Assembly (NCBI GenBank): GCA_900549105.1
Contig: URND01000021.1
Location: 1 to 32,332, forward strand
DNA from: an uncultured Eubacteriales bacterium
Lineage (GTDB): Bacteria; Bacillota; Clostridia; Lachnospirales; Lachnospiraceae
Reading direction: 5' to 3'
Length of the DNA: 32,332 nucleotides
Shown here: positions 7,349 through 15,044 of the stretch, piece by piece
Layout of the letters: every line of letters starts with the position of its first letter
Numbering within the stretch: the stretch's first letter is position 1
Translations under genes and position numbers: made by a program
The notes under the pieces: model-generated
The model's database searches: none
The model's input: the letters and a program-made list of their open reading frames with translations, nothing else
What the model was told of the DNA's origin: nothing

Positions 7349-8623
7349 ATGGAAAAGGGTAAAAAATTTCAACTTCACTATGGATTTGTCGTTGTTCTTG
7401 GAGGCTTTATCATCATGGCCCTGCTGCATTCCATGCTCCAAACCTGTTTTAGTCTTTTTCTTGTGCCTGTCACCGAAGGTATGGGCGTAGCGAGAACCCA
7501 GTTTAGCCTTTGCACCAGCGTGGTAGCTATCGTTACCATGATAGTATCACCTAAAATGGGAAAAATGCTCGGACAGAAAAACACCCGTGCCCTCTTTACT
7601 CTCTGTGTGGCCGGAATGGGATTATCCTATGCCAGCTACTCTCTGGCTACAGAAATATGGCATATGTATATCAGCGCAGCATTCGTTGGCGCCTTTTCCT
7701 GCGGCGCCGTCGTCATGCCGGTCTCAATTATAATTGCCAACTGGTTTGAAAAAGGACGCGGATTGGCCATGAGTATCGCCCTGGCCGGTTCCGGCATCGG
7801 CGGTACAATTATCACTCCTATTTTAAATAATATTATTGCTTCTCAGGGATATAGCCGGGCCTTTCTTATCTTTGGGATTGCTATGATTATTATCGAAGTT
7901 CCTATTGCCTTTTTTGTCATGCGTCCGAAACCATCGGATATGGGCATGATGCCTTATGGCGCCCATTCAACTATTCAAGAAAAGAAAGAAGAAACGGTAA
8001 CTGTACCCGATATATCTCTTGCAGATCTGAAAAAACAACCGTTTTTCTATATTTATCTGTTAGGAATTTTCTCCATGTGCATGGTTGCCTACGGAAGTCT
8101 TGCACAGTTGTCCGCATCACTGACAGATGCTTATAATTCTACTTTTTCAGCATCCATCGTATCTTTCTTTCTTCTGGTTCTGACACCTGCCAAAATATCA
8201 CTTGGCTGGATTTATGATAAATTCAGTTCCAGAATTGGAACAGCCTATGTTATGATTGTGTATGCGATTGCTTTTGCTCTCCTGGCATTTGTGACTAACA
8301 GCCCTGCATTAATGTATATTATGGCTATTTGCTTTTCCATTGGTGTCAGCAGCGGCACTGTGTCCCCATCTGTTGTCACCGCAGCAACTTTTGGTTCTAA
8401 AGACTATGGCGCCATTTTTGGATTTATCAACTGTTTCTGCATGGCAGCCCAGGTAATTGCAAGTCCTGCTATTGCATCCGTTTATGACTTTACCGGCTCC
8501 TATCAGATTGCCTGGATTATCTGTATTGCACTGAGTCTCCTCTCTGTTGTATGCCTCATATATGCAGATATGCGCTGCAAAAAAGTATTTGCCGAAAAAC
8601 TCGTTGTATTGCCATCTTGTTAA
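7349..8623 (+). CDS. MFS transporter, paralog of the 1970-3229 gene
   Basis: 424 residues with about 12 transmembrane helices and the MFS loop motif PKMGKML after TM2. It starts 3 bases after the amidohydrolase stop behind a strong AAAGGAGG site, so it is the second gene of that operon. It shares long matching blocks with the leftward MFS protein, including LLHSMLQTCFSLF, GMGLSYASYSLA, HMYISAAFVG and AGSGIGG, and by eye is about half identical. Two related carriers around one hydrolase could move substrate in and product out, or two related substrates. It resembles oxalate/formate-type MFS antiporters, but the substrate is not determinable. Confidence 0.92.
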   Translation: MEKGKKFQLHYGFVVVLGGFIIMALLHSMLQTCFSLFLVPVTEGMGVARTQFSLCTSVVAIVTMIVSPKMGKMLGQKNTRALFTLCVAGMGLSYASYSLATEIWHMYISAAFVGAFSCGAVVMPVSIIIANWFEKGRGLAMSIALAGSGIGGTIITPILNNIIASQGYSRAFLIFGIAMIIIEVPIAFFVMRPKPSDMGMMPYGAHSTIQEKKEETVTVPDISLADLKKQPFFYIYLLGIFSMCMVAYGSLAQLSASLTDAYNSTFSASIVSFFLLVLTPAKISLGWIYDKFSSRIGTAYVMIVYAIAFALLAFVTNSPALMYIMAICFSIGVSSGTVSPSVVTAATFGSKDYGAIFGFINCFCMAAQVIASPAIASVYDFTGSYQIAWIICIALSLLSVVCLIYADMRCKKVFAEKLVVLPSC

Positions 8624-8662
8624 ATAAAACCGCAGCAAAAAATATACAAAGCTTGTATTTTC

Positions 8663-8700
8663 AGACCGGGAATTTGCATTAAGTTCCCGGTCTTATTTTA
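8663..8700 (+). terminator. Rho-independent terminator after the amidohydrolase-MFS operon
   Basis: A perfect 10-bp stem (AGACCGGGAA at 8663-8672 with TTCCCGGTCT at 8684-8693) and an 11-base loop are followed by TATTTTA. It lies 40 bases after the MFS stop. On the minus strand no T-run follows, so it probably serves the plus strand only. Confidence 0.8.
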
Positions 8701-8720
8701 AACTCAGAATATAAGATTAG

Positions 8721-9608
8721 CTATAAAGTTTTTTTCTGATTTGTTACTGTCATTAAATTTTCCAGCATAATCTGCATCGGCCGGGTTAGATATTTATCTT
8801 TATGAAGTACAGCCAGCATCCGATTTTCCATTGTCATCCCTTCCACTTCAACTAATTGCAGGCTTTTTTTGCGTAATGAATCAGCCAGCAGATTCTCCGG
8901 CAGAACCGTAATTCCCAACCCGGCTTCCGCCGCTTTGACAAGCGCCGAAGAATTCACACTTTCCCATACCGGATAGGCCCTTTGGCCGGCCAAAGAAAGT
9001 ACACTGTCAAACGTATCCCGAATCGCACTGCCCGGTTCGCGCAGTAACAGCGGCTGACCCAGCCAGTCCAGCGATATCGGTTGTTCCGGCAGCGGATAAC
9101 CTGTTACACATGCAGCATATAACTTATAAACGCCCAATGGGATTGTACGAAAGGCTCCCTGCGGTTCTGTTCCCTCCCAGAAAGCAATATCTGCTTCTCC
9201 TCTCTTCAAAATTTCCATGGATGTATTGGCGCTTACCACCCGCACATTAATTTGAATTTCCGGAAACAGACTCTTCATCCGGCTTAAAATCGGCGGCAGC
9301 AAAAACGAAGCTATTGTAATACTTGACACAACATTGATTGGCGTATTTTCCTCCAGATGGCTGAGTTTCCGCTCCAAATCCCGACAGGCATTCAGAATTC
9401 CCCGTCCTTCTTCCAAAAGAACCATTCCGCACTGAGTCAGGCAGGCCCCCTTCGGCAGCCGGTCAAACAGCGCCGTTCCGGCTTCCTGCTCAAGTTCCGC
9501 CACCGCATGGGATACTGCGGATTGGGTCAAATGCAGTTTTCTGGCAGCCCCCGTAAATGTTCCGGTCTCCTCAATCGCCTCTAAAATTTCCAAATGTCTG
9601 ATATTCAT
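8721..9608 (-). CDS. LysR-type transcriptional regulator, probably of the divergent chromate-family transporter
   Basis: 295 residues, the usual LysR length. The N-terminal winged helix-turn-helix is clear (MNIRHLEILEAIEETGTFTGAARKL is divided by a turn before HLTQSAVSHAVAELE, about residues 17-45). The remainder is the two-lobed effector-binding domain, with a first-lobe segment INVVSSITIASFLLPPIL and a second lobe from about residue 160. A GAAGGAG ribosome binding site lies 9 bases before the ATG. Divergence from the transporter pair and a perfect palindrome between them suggest direct control. The effector is unknown. Confidence 0.92.
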   Translation of the reverse strand: MNIRHLEILEAIEETGTFTGAARKLHLTQSAVSHAVAELEQEAGTALFDRLPKGACLTQCGMVLLEEGRGILNACRDLERKLSHLEENTPINVVSSITIASFLLPPILSRMKSLFPEIQINVRVVSANTSMEILKRGEADIAFWEGTEPQGAFRTIPLGVYKLYAACVTGYPLPEQPISLDWLGQPLLLREPGSAIRDTFDSVLSLAGQRAYPVWESVNSSALVKAAEAGLGITVLPENLLADSLRKKSLQLVEVEGMTMENRMLAVLHKDKYLTRPMQIMLENLMTVTNQKKTL

Positions 9609-9633
9609 GTATGCGCTCCTTCTCCTCCTATAT

Positions 9634-9648
9634 ATGAATTTAATTCAT
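9634..9648. promoter_or_regulatory. LysR-type binding box in the divergent intergenic region
   Basis: ATGAATT T AATTCAT is a perfect 15-bp palindrome with the T-N11-A pattern of LysR boxes (T9635, A9647). It lies 26 bp upstream of the LysR start and 23 bp upstream of the transporter -35 element, the usual place for autoregulation together with activation of the divergent gene. Confidence 0.65.
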
Positions 9649-9670
9649 GTTTTTCATTAAATTATATCAT

Positions 9671-9699
9671 TTTACAGATTGCAAAACAAGAGATACAAT
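9671..9699 (+). promoter_or_regulatory. Sigma-A-type promoter for the chromate-family transporter operon
   Basis: TTTACA (9671-9676) and TACAAT (9694-9699) are separated by 17 bp and lie 27 bases before the start codon, downstream of the LysR palindrome. Confidence 0.65.
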
Positions 9700-9725
9700 A
9701 GATAAGACTGAAAGGAGAGATTCTA

Positions 9726-10343
9726 TTGAAGCCCTGTAAATACGACCATGCAAAAGCTTCCCGCACAGAAATGACAACAACATCAATCTCTGGCCGGACA
9801 TACCTCTGGCTTATGGCCGTTAATCTATTTATCAGCACTTTTACCTTTGGCGGAGGATATGTCGTAGTTCCTATGGTGCGGCGTTATTTTGTAAACCGCA
9901 AACATTTCTTCGGCGAAGAGGATTTAATGAATATGGCTGCCGTAGCCCAATCGACCCCCGGTGCGATTGCCATCAATTTATCGGCTCTGGCCGGGTATCA
10001 GGTTGCCGGTTTCCCCGGCGCTGCGATAAGCTGTATCGCCGCCATTGTCCCTCCCCTCCTTATCCTTGGACTGATATCCACATTTTACACACTATTTATT
10101 ACAAATGCCCTCGTCGCCGCTGTTTTAAAAGGAATGCAGGCTGGTGTCGCTGCTCTGATCGTAGATTTAATTATTGACATGTATGCTTTAATCCAAAAGG
10201 AGCGCTCTCCCTTTTTATCATTTATGATACCGGCCGCTTTCCTTGCGAATTTTATTTTTAATATAAACGTGGCGCTCATACTATTTCTATGCTGTTTTTT
10301 ATGTGTTCTGCGAGTATTCTGGAAAAGGAGAGAAAATAAATGA
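9726..10343 (+). CDS. Chromate transporter family protein, first half-size subunit
   Basis: 205 residues, one CHR domain with about six hydrophobic helices. Family motifs include TFGGGYVVVPMV near residues 40-51 and the AAVAQSTPGAIAINLSALAGYQ block around residues 75-97. Short CHR proteins come as adjacent pairs that together equal the long two-domain ChrA; here the partner overlaps by 4 bases (ATGA). The start is a TTG: AAAGGAGAGA ends a few bases before it at optimal spacing, whereas the first ATG (9771) has no such site. The family is known for chromate/sulfate transport, but in an anaerobe the natural anion may differ. Probably controlled by the divergent LysR regulator. Confidence 0.88.
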   Translation: MKPCKYDHAKASRTEMTTTSISGRTYLWLMAVNLFISTFTFGGGYVVVPMVRRYFVNRKHFFGEEDLMNMAAVAQSTPGAIAINLSALAGYQVAGFPGAAISCIAAIVPPLLILGLISTFYTLFITNALVAAVLKGMQAGVAALIVDLIIDMYALIQKERSPFLSFMIPAAFLANFIFNINVALILFLCCFLCVLRVFWKRRENK

Positions 10344-10906
10344 CCACTGTATGGGAACTGTTTCTTACATTTCTTAAAATCGGATTACTGAGCATTGGCG
10401 GCGGTTATGCCATCATCCCATTAATTCAGGAACAGGTTGTAAATCAGGCCGGATGGATTAGCCAGAAAACTTTTACAGATATCATCACCATCTCCCAGAT
10501 GACCCCCGGTCCACTGGCCGTGAATACTTCCACCTTTGTCGGCCTCCAGATTGGTGGAATTCAGGGAGCTGTGGCCGCCACCCTGGGCTGTATCCTCTGC
10601 GGCGTACTTATTTCCCTGTTTTTATACCGCTTTTTTCAAAAGCACAAAAGCTCTACCTACATATTTGAAATACTAAACGGCTTAAAATCCGCATCCCTTG
10701 GTTTAATTATCTCGGCTGCGGCTACCGTCATCCTGCTTGCTCTTTTTGAAACAACCGCGCTGGACTTTCACTCATTATTTAAAGACTTAAACTGGATGGC
10801 CTTGTTTATTTTTTCTGCCGTACTGCTTATCGTCCGCAAATGGAAAATCCATCCGATTATTATCATTATCATCAGCGGCATTGTCGGCGCCATGGTCTAT
10901 CTATAG
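10340..10906 (+). CDS. Chromate transporter family protein, second half-size subunit
   Basis: 188 residues with about six hydrophobic helices. It has the matching CHR motifs, SIGGGYAIIPLIQE (residues 17-30) and ISQMTPGPLAVNTSTFVGLQIGG split around residues 52-74. It is translationally coupled to the first subunit by an ATGA overlap and has an AAAGGAGAG site inside that gene's 3' end. The two should form the functional antiparallel unit. No obvious terminator follows on the plus strand; the hairpin just downstream favours the opposite strand. Confidence 0.88.
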   Translation: MTTVWELFLTFLKIGLLSIGGGYAIIPLIQEQVVNQAGWISQKTFTDIITISQMTPGPLAVNTSTFVGLQIGGIQGAVAATLGCILCGVLISLFLYRFFQKHKSSTYIFEILNGLKSASLGLIISAAATVILLALFETTALDFHSLFKDLNWMALFIFSAVLLIVRKWKIHPIIIIIISGIVGAMVYL

Positions 10907-10917
10907 CCATTTTCTTT

Positions 10918-10958
10918 AAAAAAATTCCCCTTTGGATTTACCAAAAAATCCAAAGGGG
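10918..10958 (-). terminator. Terminator of the Rpn-like nuclease gene
   Basis: A 13-bp perfect stem (10927-10939 with 10946-10958, CCCCTTTGGATTT arms) with a 6-base loop. Read on the minus strand it is followed by AA and seven T residues, 19 bases beyond the nuclease stop. It may also slow plus-strand transcripts from the transporter pair, but has no T-run on that side. Confidence 0.8.
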
Positions 10959-10977
10959 CCATATAGCTGTCAACAAT

Positions 10978-11874
10978 TTATACTTCTTCTAAAATCTTTC
11001 GCACCTCAACCAGCGTTATACCCTGGCTTCCTGCAATTTCTTCCTCCGATTTTCCACGGAGTTTTTGTTTAAAAATTTCTGCGCGAAGTTGTGCTTTTTC
11101 TGCACTTTTAAGTCCTTCACGCCGTCCTTCCTCAAAACTGATTTCTTTCTCTGAAGCGATATGAAATGCCTCGTCATATTCTTCCAAACACATATCCGTC
11201 ACCTCCGCCTTATTTCCCCGCAAAACATCTGCCAGTATCTCATTCTGAATACAATACTCTACTGCCTCCTCAACAGCCTCCCTCAACGGCATATTTTGAG
11301 ACGTCCGTTTCCGTATCTCCGCCACAAACACTGAGTACTCGTAAAGCATAGGACACTTTTCCATGAGTCTGGAATTTCTCCCTCTGTTGATGTTTATCAT
11401 ATGAGCCGTAAACTGAACACAGGATTTTTCAGAAGCATCCTCACCATCCATACTGTCCGTTAAATACAGGATTTCCTCGTCCGGCATTTCTGTAAATCCA
11501 TTATAAAATACATAATACCTCGGCACAGGAAACCGTAGCCGTTTGCTCCCATAAATATCCAGCCGATTCAGCGCAATAAACTTTTTCAATGCGGCAGCCA
11601 TATAAAGAAAGCCCCTTAAAGGCATGTTTGGATTATATGTACTCTGATGTTCAAAGACATTCATGTTCCAGTCAATCAAAAAGGATAAATCATTTTTCAT
11701 ATTCATGTAAACAAAATCTTCCATCGTGTAGATTTCCAAAGCATCCGAATCCGTATAATCGCTCTCATTAACCGCATTATACAAGGTAAGCAGCGCTTCT
11801 TTATCCTTAAATATAAATCGAAACAAACTGTCCTTATGTTTAAAATTCACTCTGACATTCTTTTGCATATCCAT
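10978..11874 (-). CDS. Rpn family / PD-(D/E)XK nuclease family putative transposase
   Basis: 298 residues. It resembles the Rpn-like recombination-promoting nucleases, often annotated as PD-(D/E)XK transposases and scattered in many copies through Lachnospiraceae genomes. The catalytic pattern is visible as D68 in FLIDWN and E75-x-Q77 in VFEHQST. The C-terminal region (about 230-298) is charged and ends in a helix-turn-helix-like segment (GKSEEEIAGSQGITLVEVRK). A TAAAGGAG site precedes the ATG. The gene stands alone between two hairpins and has its own terminator; no terminal inverted repeats or target duplications were seen, so it does not look like a classic insertion sequence. It appears intact. 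Confidence 0.82.
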   Translation of the reverse strand: MDMQKNVRVNFKHKDSLFRFIFKDKEALLTLYNAVNESDYTDSDALEIYTMEDFVYMNMKNDLSFLIDWNMNVFEHQSTYNPNMPLRGFLYMAAALKKFIALNRLDIYGSKRLRFPVPRYYVFYNGFTEMPDEEILYLTDSMDGEDASEKSCVQFTAHMININRGRNSRLMEKCPMLYEYSVFVAEIRKRTSQNMPLREAVEEAVEYCIQNEILADVLRGNKAEVTDMCLEEYDEAFHIASEKEISFEEGRREGLKSAEKAQLRAEIFKQKLRGKSEEEIAGSQGITLVEVRKILEEV

Positions 11875-11991
11875 CGTATTTTCTCCTTTATATTATAATT
11901 CAATCTTCCCCGGTTATGCAATCATTATAGAATGTTCTTTATGAAAAACCTGTCGAACTCTGATAGGGAAAAAGCTTTTTTTATCGACAAA

Positions 11992-12023
11992 AGAGCTTAG
12001 TCCAAATTCACTGGCTAAGCTCT
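11992..12023 (-). terminator. Hairpin terminator downstream of the CmpB-like gene
   Basis: AGAGCTTAG (11992-12000) pairs with CTAAGCTCT (12015-12023), and CCA/TGG inside the loop extend it. Read leftward it is followed by TTTTGTCG; read rightward by CATTTTC. It lies 9 bases after the stop of the 12033-13349 gene and probably ends the long leftward operon. Confidence 0.65.
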
Positions 12024-12032
12024 CATTTTCTG

Positions 12033-13349
12033 CTATTTTACGATTTTCATATATGGATAGACATTTTCCACCATGGCATCCGGATACTGTTCATCCAAAA
12101 ACTCCCCGACAACACTCTTCGGCGGTATAGACTCCTGCCGCTGTACGTACCGGGTAATCGCCATGGACGACACAAGCGCTGTGAGTATCATGACAGCCAT
12201 TAATATCCATGTCAGAATTGTCCCTGAAATTAAAGGGATTTTTTCAATCCAGCGGCTGACCACCGGATAAATAAGCCGGATAAGTATGACTGCCGCAATC
12301 CCCCAGAACCCGCAAAACAGCAGGTTAATCCGCCCATTCAGGTTAAAGGGAATTTTACTGTAGTCCCAAAAGGTGGTTCCAAAGAGGAATTCAGCCAAAA
12401 CCGAACAGGAATACTCGAATACGCCTCCAAAGAAAAAGCCGCCGAGAAAAATAAGGATTCGGCTTCTCCGCACCGAGTAGAGCAGGCCCACCCCCAAAGC
12501 GCCTCCGGCTCCCCAGACAATGCTGAAAGGGATATACAGGAAACTGCTCCGGCTCATAACCTGGCCTGTTGTCGCCCACATATAGATGGTTTCAACGATA
12601 TCCCCCGCCACGCCGCTGACAAAAAACATCCAGACAAGTTTTTCCAGACACAGGCCTTTGGCAAAAGTTCGCCCGCTGACCTGCCCGAATCCCTTTTCTT
12701 CAGAAGGCTCCTGACTTTTCAGTTCAGGGAAGGACGTATACATACGCCGCTGAACAACCATAAAAATCTGCCTTCCCATAGTTTTACGCACTTCATTGGC
12801 CTGGCTGGCAACATTCTCAGCCACGCCGCCTTTAAAATTCAAGTGGAGGGAAGCGGCAAAAGTAACGGCGACATCGATAATAAACACAACGCCGACTATC
12901 CATGTTATCGGCTCAATCACCCGCCTCGGTGCCAGAAGCAGAAAAATGTGAATTCCCGGCTGAACAAGCCACAGGGCCGCCACAGCGAGGACTCCCCAGA
13001 AAATCGAATATCTGAGACAAATGTATCCGTTTAGGTTATAGGGCAGTTCCCGATAATCCCAGAAGCGTCTCCCGGTAATCTTTCTTAAAAGCGCCCCGGT
13101 CACATATTCAATCACAGTCACAATGCCTACGGCCCCGACAAACTGCCACACGGGCTGCAGACTGTAATCAGTCAGTACATTATATATGATAAACATGCTG
13201 ACTCCGTAAACCGGGCACATAGGGCCATTCAAAAAGCCCCGGTTAATAAAACGCCCATACTTAAAGGCTGCAAAAATCTCTTCTGTCACCCACCCTAAAA
13301 AGGAATAGATAAAAAAGAAGGCAATATATAAGTAAATTTCCAGGTGCAT
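12033..13349 (-). CDS. Membrane protein with two tandem CmpB-type (putative ABC permease) domains
   Basis: 438 residues. Two homologous membrane halves are evident: half one (about 1-165) contains FLGW, a GFLNGPMCPVYG loop and FWDYRELPYNLNG (from residue 96), and half two (about 235-385) contains FWDYSKIPFNLNG (from residue 327) followed by the same FWG turn. This matches the putative ABC-transporter permease family ABC_trans_CmpB (PF06541), usually a single domain of about 150-250 residues. A charged linker (about 185-230) joins the halves. No ATP-binding partner is adjacent, so a transport role is unproven. It follows deoB by 45 bases, on the same strand, and may be read from the same transcript. 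Confidence 0.78.
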   Translation of the reverse strand: MHLEIYLYIAFFFIYSFLGWVTEEIFAAFKYGRFINRGFLNGPMCPVYGVSMFIIYNVLTDYSLQPVWQFVGAVGIVTVIEYVTGALLRKITGRRFWDYRELPYNLNGYICLRYSIFWGVLAVAALWLVQPGIHIFLLLAPRRVIEPITWIVGVVFIIDVAVTFAASLHLNFKGGVAENVASQANEVRKTMGRQIFMVVQRRMYTSFPELKSQEPSEEKGFGQVSGRTFAKGLCLEKLVWMFFVSGVAGDIVETIYMWATTGQVMSRSSFLYIPFSIVWGAGGALGVGLLYSVRRSRILIFLGGFFFGGVFEYSCSVLAEFLFGTTFWDYSKIPFNLNGRINLLFCGFWGIAAVILIRLIYPVVSRWIEKIPLISGTILTWILMAVMILTALVSSMAITRYVQRQESIPPKSVVGEFLDEQYPDAMVENVYPYMKIVK

Positions 13350-13394
13350 AAGCCTTTTTCTCTCCTTTTATCTTATCTGATCGTGCATCCCTCG

Positions 13395-14591
13395 CTATAC
13401 ACCCCCAAACCGGTCTGCGATGGAATAACCAATGGTATTTTCCGGCATCTCTGCGCCAAAATTATCCGCAATCGTCGCTCCAATCACTGCAAAGGTATCC
13501 AGTTCTCCAAGAGCTCCGCCCTCTATGAAGGACGGCGAATATATGAGCAGAGGCACTTTCTCCCGCGTATGATCCGTGCCGCTGTAGGTTGGGTCATTGC
13601 CGTGATCGGCCGTAATCATAAGCAAATCTTCTTCTCCGAGTTTTTCTAAAAGCTCTCCGAGTTTTACATCAAAGCGCTCCAACTCTTCTCTGTAGCCCAC
13701 CGGGTCCCTGCGATGCCCCCAAAGCGCATCGAAGTCCACCAGGTTGACAAAGCACAGTCCTTCAAAATCCTCTCCGGCCAGCTCAATTGTCTGCTCCATG
13801 CCATGCACTGAAGATTTAGAACGTTCAGCCCGGGTAATCCCCTCGCCCACAAAAATATCGTTGATTTTGCCGACGGCAATAACATCCTTACCGGCATCCT
13901 TAAGCGCATTCAGGGCCGTCGGGCCAAAAGGCTTCAAAGCGTAATCATGGCGATTGCTTGTGCGCTTAAATTCGCCCCGCTTTTTCCCGACATAAGGTCT
14001 TGCAATGACCCGTCCGACCTTCCATTCTTCCCGCATTGTCAATTCTCTCGCTATCTCACAGCAGCGATACAGTTCTTTTAAGTCAAAGGTCTCTTCATTG
14101 CCGCAAATCTGAAGCACCGAATCGGCCGAAGTATAAACAATCATATGGCCTGTCCCAATCTCTTCTTCGCCCAGTTCATCCAGGATGACCGTCCCGCTGG
14201 CACTCTTGTTGCCGATAACCTTGTGCCCTGTCCGTCGTTCCAGCTCTGCAATTAAGTCCTCCGGGAACCCGGTATCCGTAAAGGTTTTAAAAGGCGTCGT
14301 CACCTTCAGCCCCATCATTTCCCAATGGCCGGTCATCGTGTCCTTGCTGGCGCTGGCCTCGCGGAGAGCGGCATAATACCCCATAGGTTCATCTGCCGGT
14401 TTAACCTGTTTCAATTGTTTCAGGTTTGCCATTCCAAGCTTCTGAAGGTTTGGAATGTGAAAGCTGTCCGCCCGTTCAGATATATGTCCCAGGGTATCCG
14501 CCCCCACATCGCCATAATCCGCCGCATCCGGCATTTCACCTATGCCAAGCGAATCAATAACAATCAAAAATATTCGTCGAAACTTTTTCAT
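13395..14591 (-). CDS. deoB: Phosphopentomutase
   Basis: 398 residues, the full family length. It interconverts (deoxy)ribose 1-phosphate and 5-phosphate in nucleoside salvage, in the cytosol, with manganese. It belongs to the alkaline-phosphatase superfamily: the N-terminal metal motif is IVIDSLGIGEMPDA, the catalytic-threonine region is SKDTMTGHWEMMG, and the C-terminal metal motif is ITADHGNDPTYSGTDHTRE. The start overlaps the cdd stop by 4 bases (ATGA), and a GGAGG site precedes it. With deoC two genes upstream it forms the classical deoxyribose route to acetaldehyde and glyceraldehyde 3-phosphate. Confidence 0.97.
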   Translation of the reverse strand: MKKFRRIFLIVIDSLGIGEMPDAADYGDVGADTLGHISERADSFHIPNLQKLGMANLKQLKQVKPADEPMGYYAALREASASKDTMTGHWEMMGLKVTTPFKTFTDTGFPEDLIAELERRTGHKVIGNKSASGTVILDELGEEEIGTGHMIVYTSADSVLQICGNEETFDLKELYRCCEIARELTMREEWKVGRVIARPYVGKKRGEFKRTSNRHDYALKPFGPTALNALKDAGKDVIAVGKINDIFVGEGITRAERSKSSVHGMEQTIELAGEDFEGLCFVNLVDFDALWGHRRDPVGYREELERFDVKLGELLEKLGEEDLLMITADHGNDPTYSGTDHTREKVPLLIYSPSFIEGGALGELDTFAVIGATIADNFGAEMPENTIGYSIADRFGGV

Positions 14592-15043
14592 TTCCGCTCC
14601 ACCTCCTCAGACTCCGCTTCCCCAAATATTTGAAAATCCGCCATTGTTTTCGGCGAAAAGGCTTTTGGCAATAGCTCCGCCAGAGTGTATACCTGATAAT
14701 CCTCCGGGCTTTTTGCCAAAATAATCTGAAATTCTTCGGGCTGACAAAATTCTGCCATCACCTGGCGGCAAACGCCGCAGGGCGCGCAATAATCCCGAAT
14801 AACTCCATGCTTTCCTCCGACAATGGCAATCGCCTTAAAATCCCGAACACCTTCGCTGACCGCCTTAAAAATCGCTGTGCGTTCCGCGCAGTTGGACGGT
14901 CCATAGGCAAAATTCTCTATATTACAGCCGGTAAAAATCTGACCTTTACTGCTCAAAAGGGCGGCGCCAACCTTAAACTCCGAATAGGGCGCATAGGCAT
15001 AATCCAACTGCTCTATTGCCTTTTGAATAAGTTCTCCCCACAT
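14588..15043 (-). CDS. cdd: Cytidine deaminase
   Basis: 151 residues, homotetrameric type. It deaminates cytidine and deoxycytidine to uridine and deoxyuridine. Zinc-site residues are visible: C52-A-E54 in NCAERTA, with E54 the proton shuttle, and C89 and C92 in CAPCGVCRQ; the substrate motif FKVGAAL is at residues 23-29. I chose the ATG at 15043 because AAAGGAG sits 9 bases upstream; the ATG at 15064 would overlap deoC by 20 bases and place that site inside the gene. It is coupled to deoB by an ATGA overlap and lies 1 base after the deoC stop, a compact salvage operon. Confidence 0.95.
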   Translation of the reverse strand: MWGELIQKAIEQLDYAYAPYSEFKVGAALLSSKGQIFTGCNIENFAYGPSNCAERTAIFKAVSEGVRDFKAIAIVGGKHGVIRDYCAPCGVCRQVMAEFCQPEEFQIILAKSPEDYQVYTLAELLPKAFSPKTMADFQIFGEAESEEVERK

Positions 15044-15044
15044 G

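Noticed and set aside
10907..12032. Insertion sequence boundaries around the Rpn-like gene
   Set aside because: I found no terminal inverted repeats or target-site duplication; the flanking hairpins are explained as terminators.
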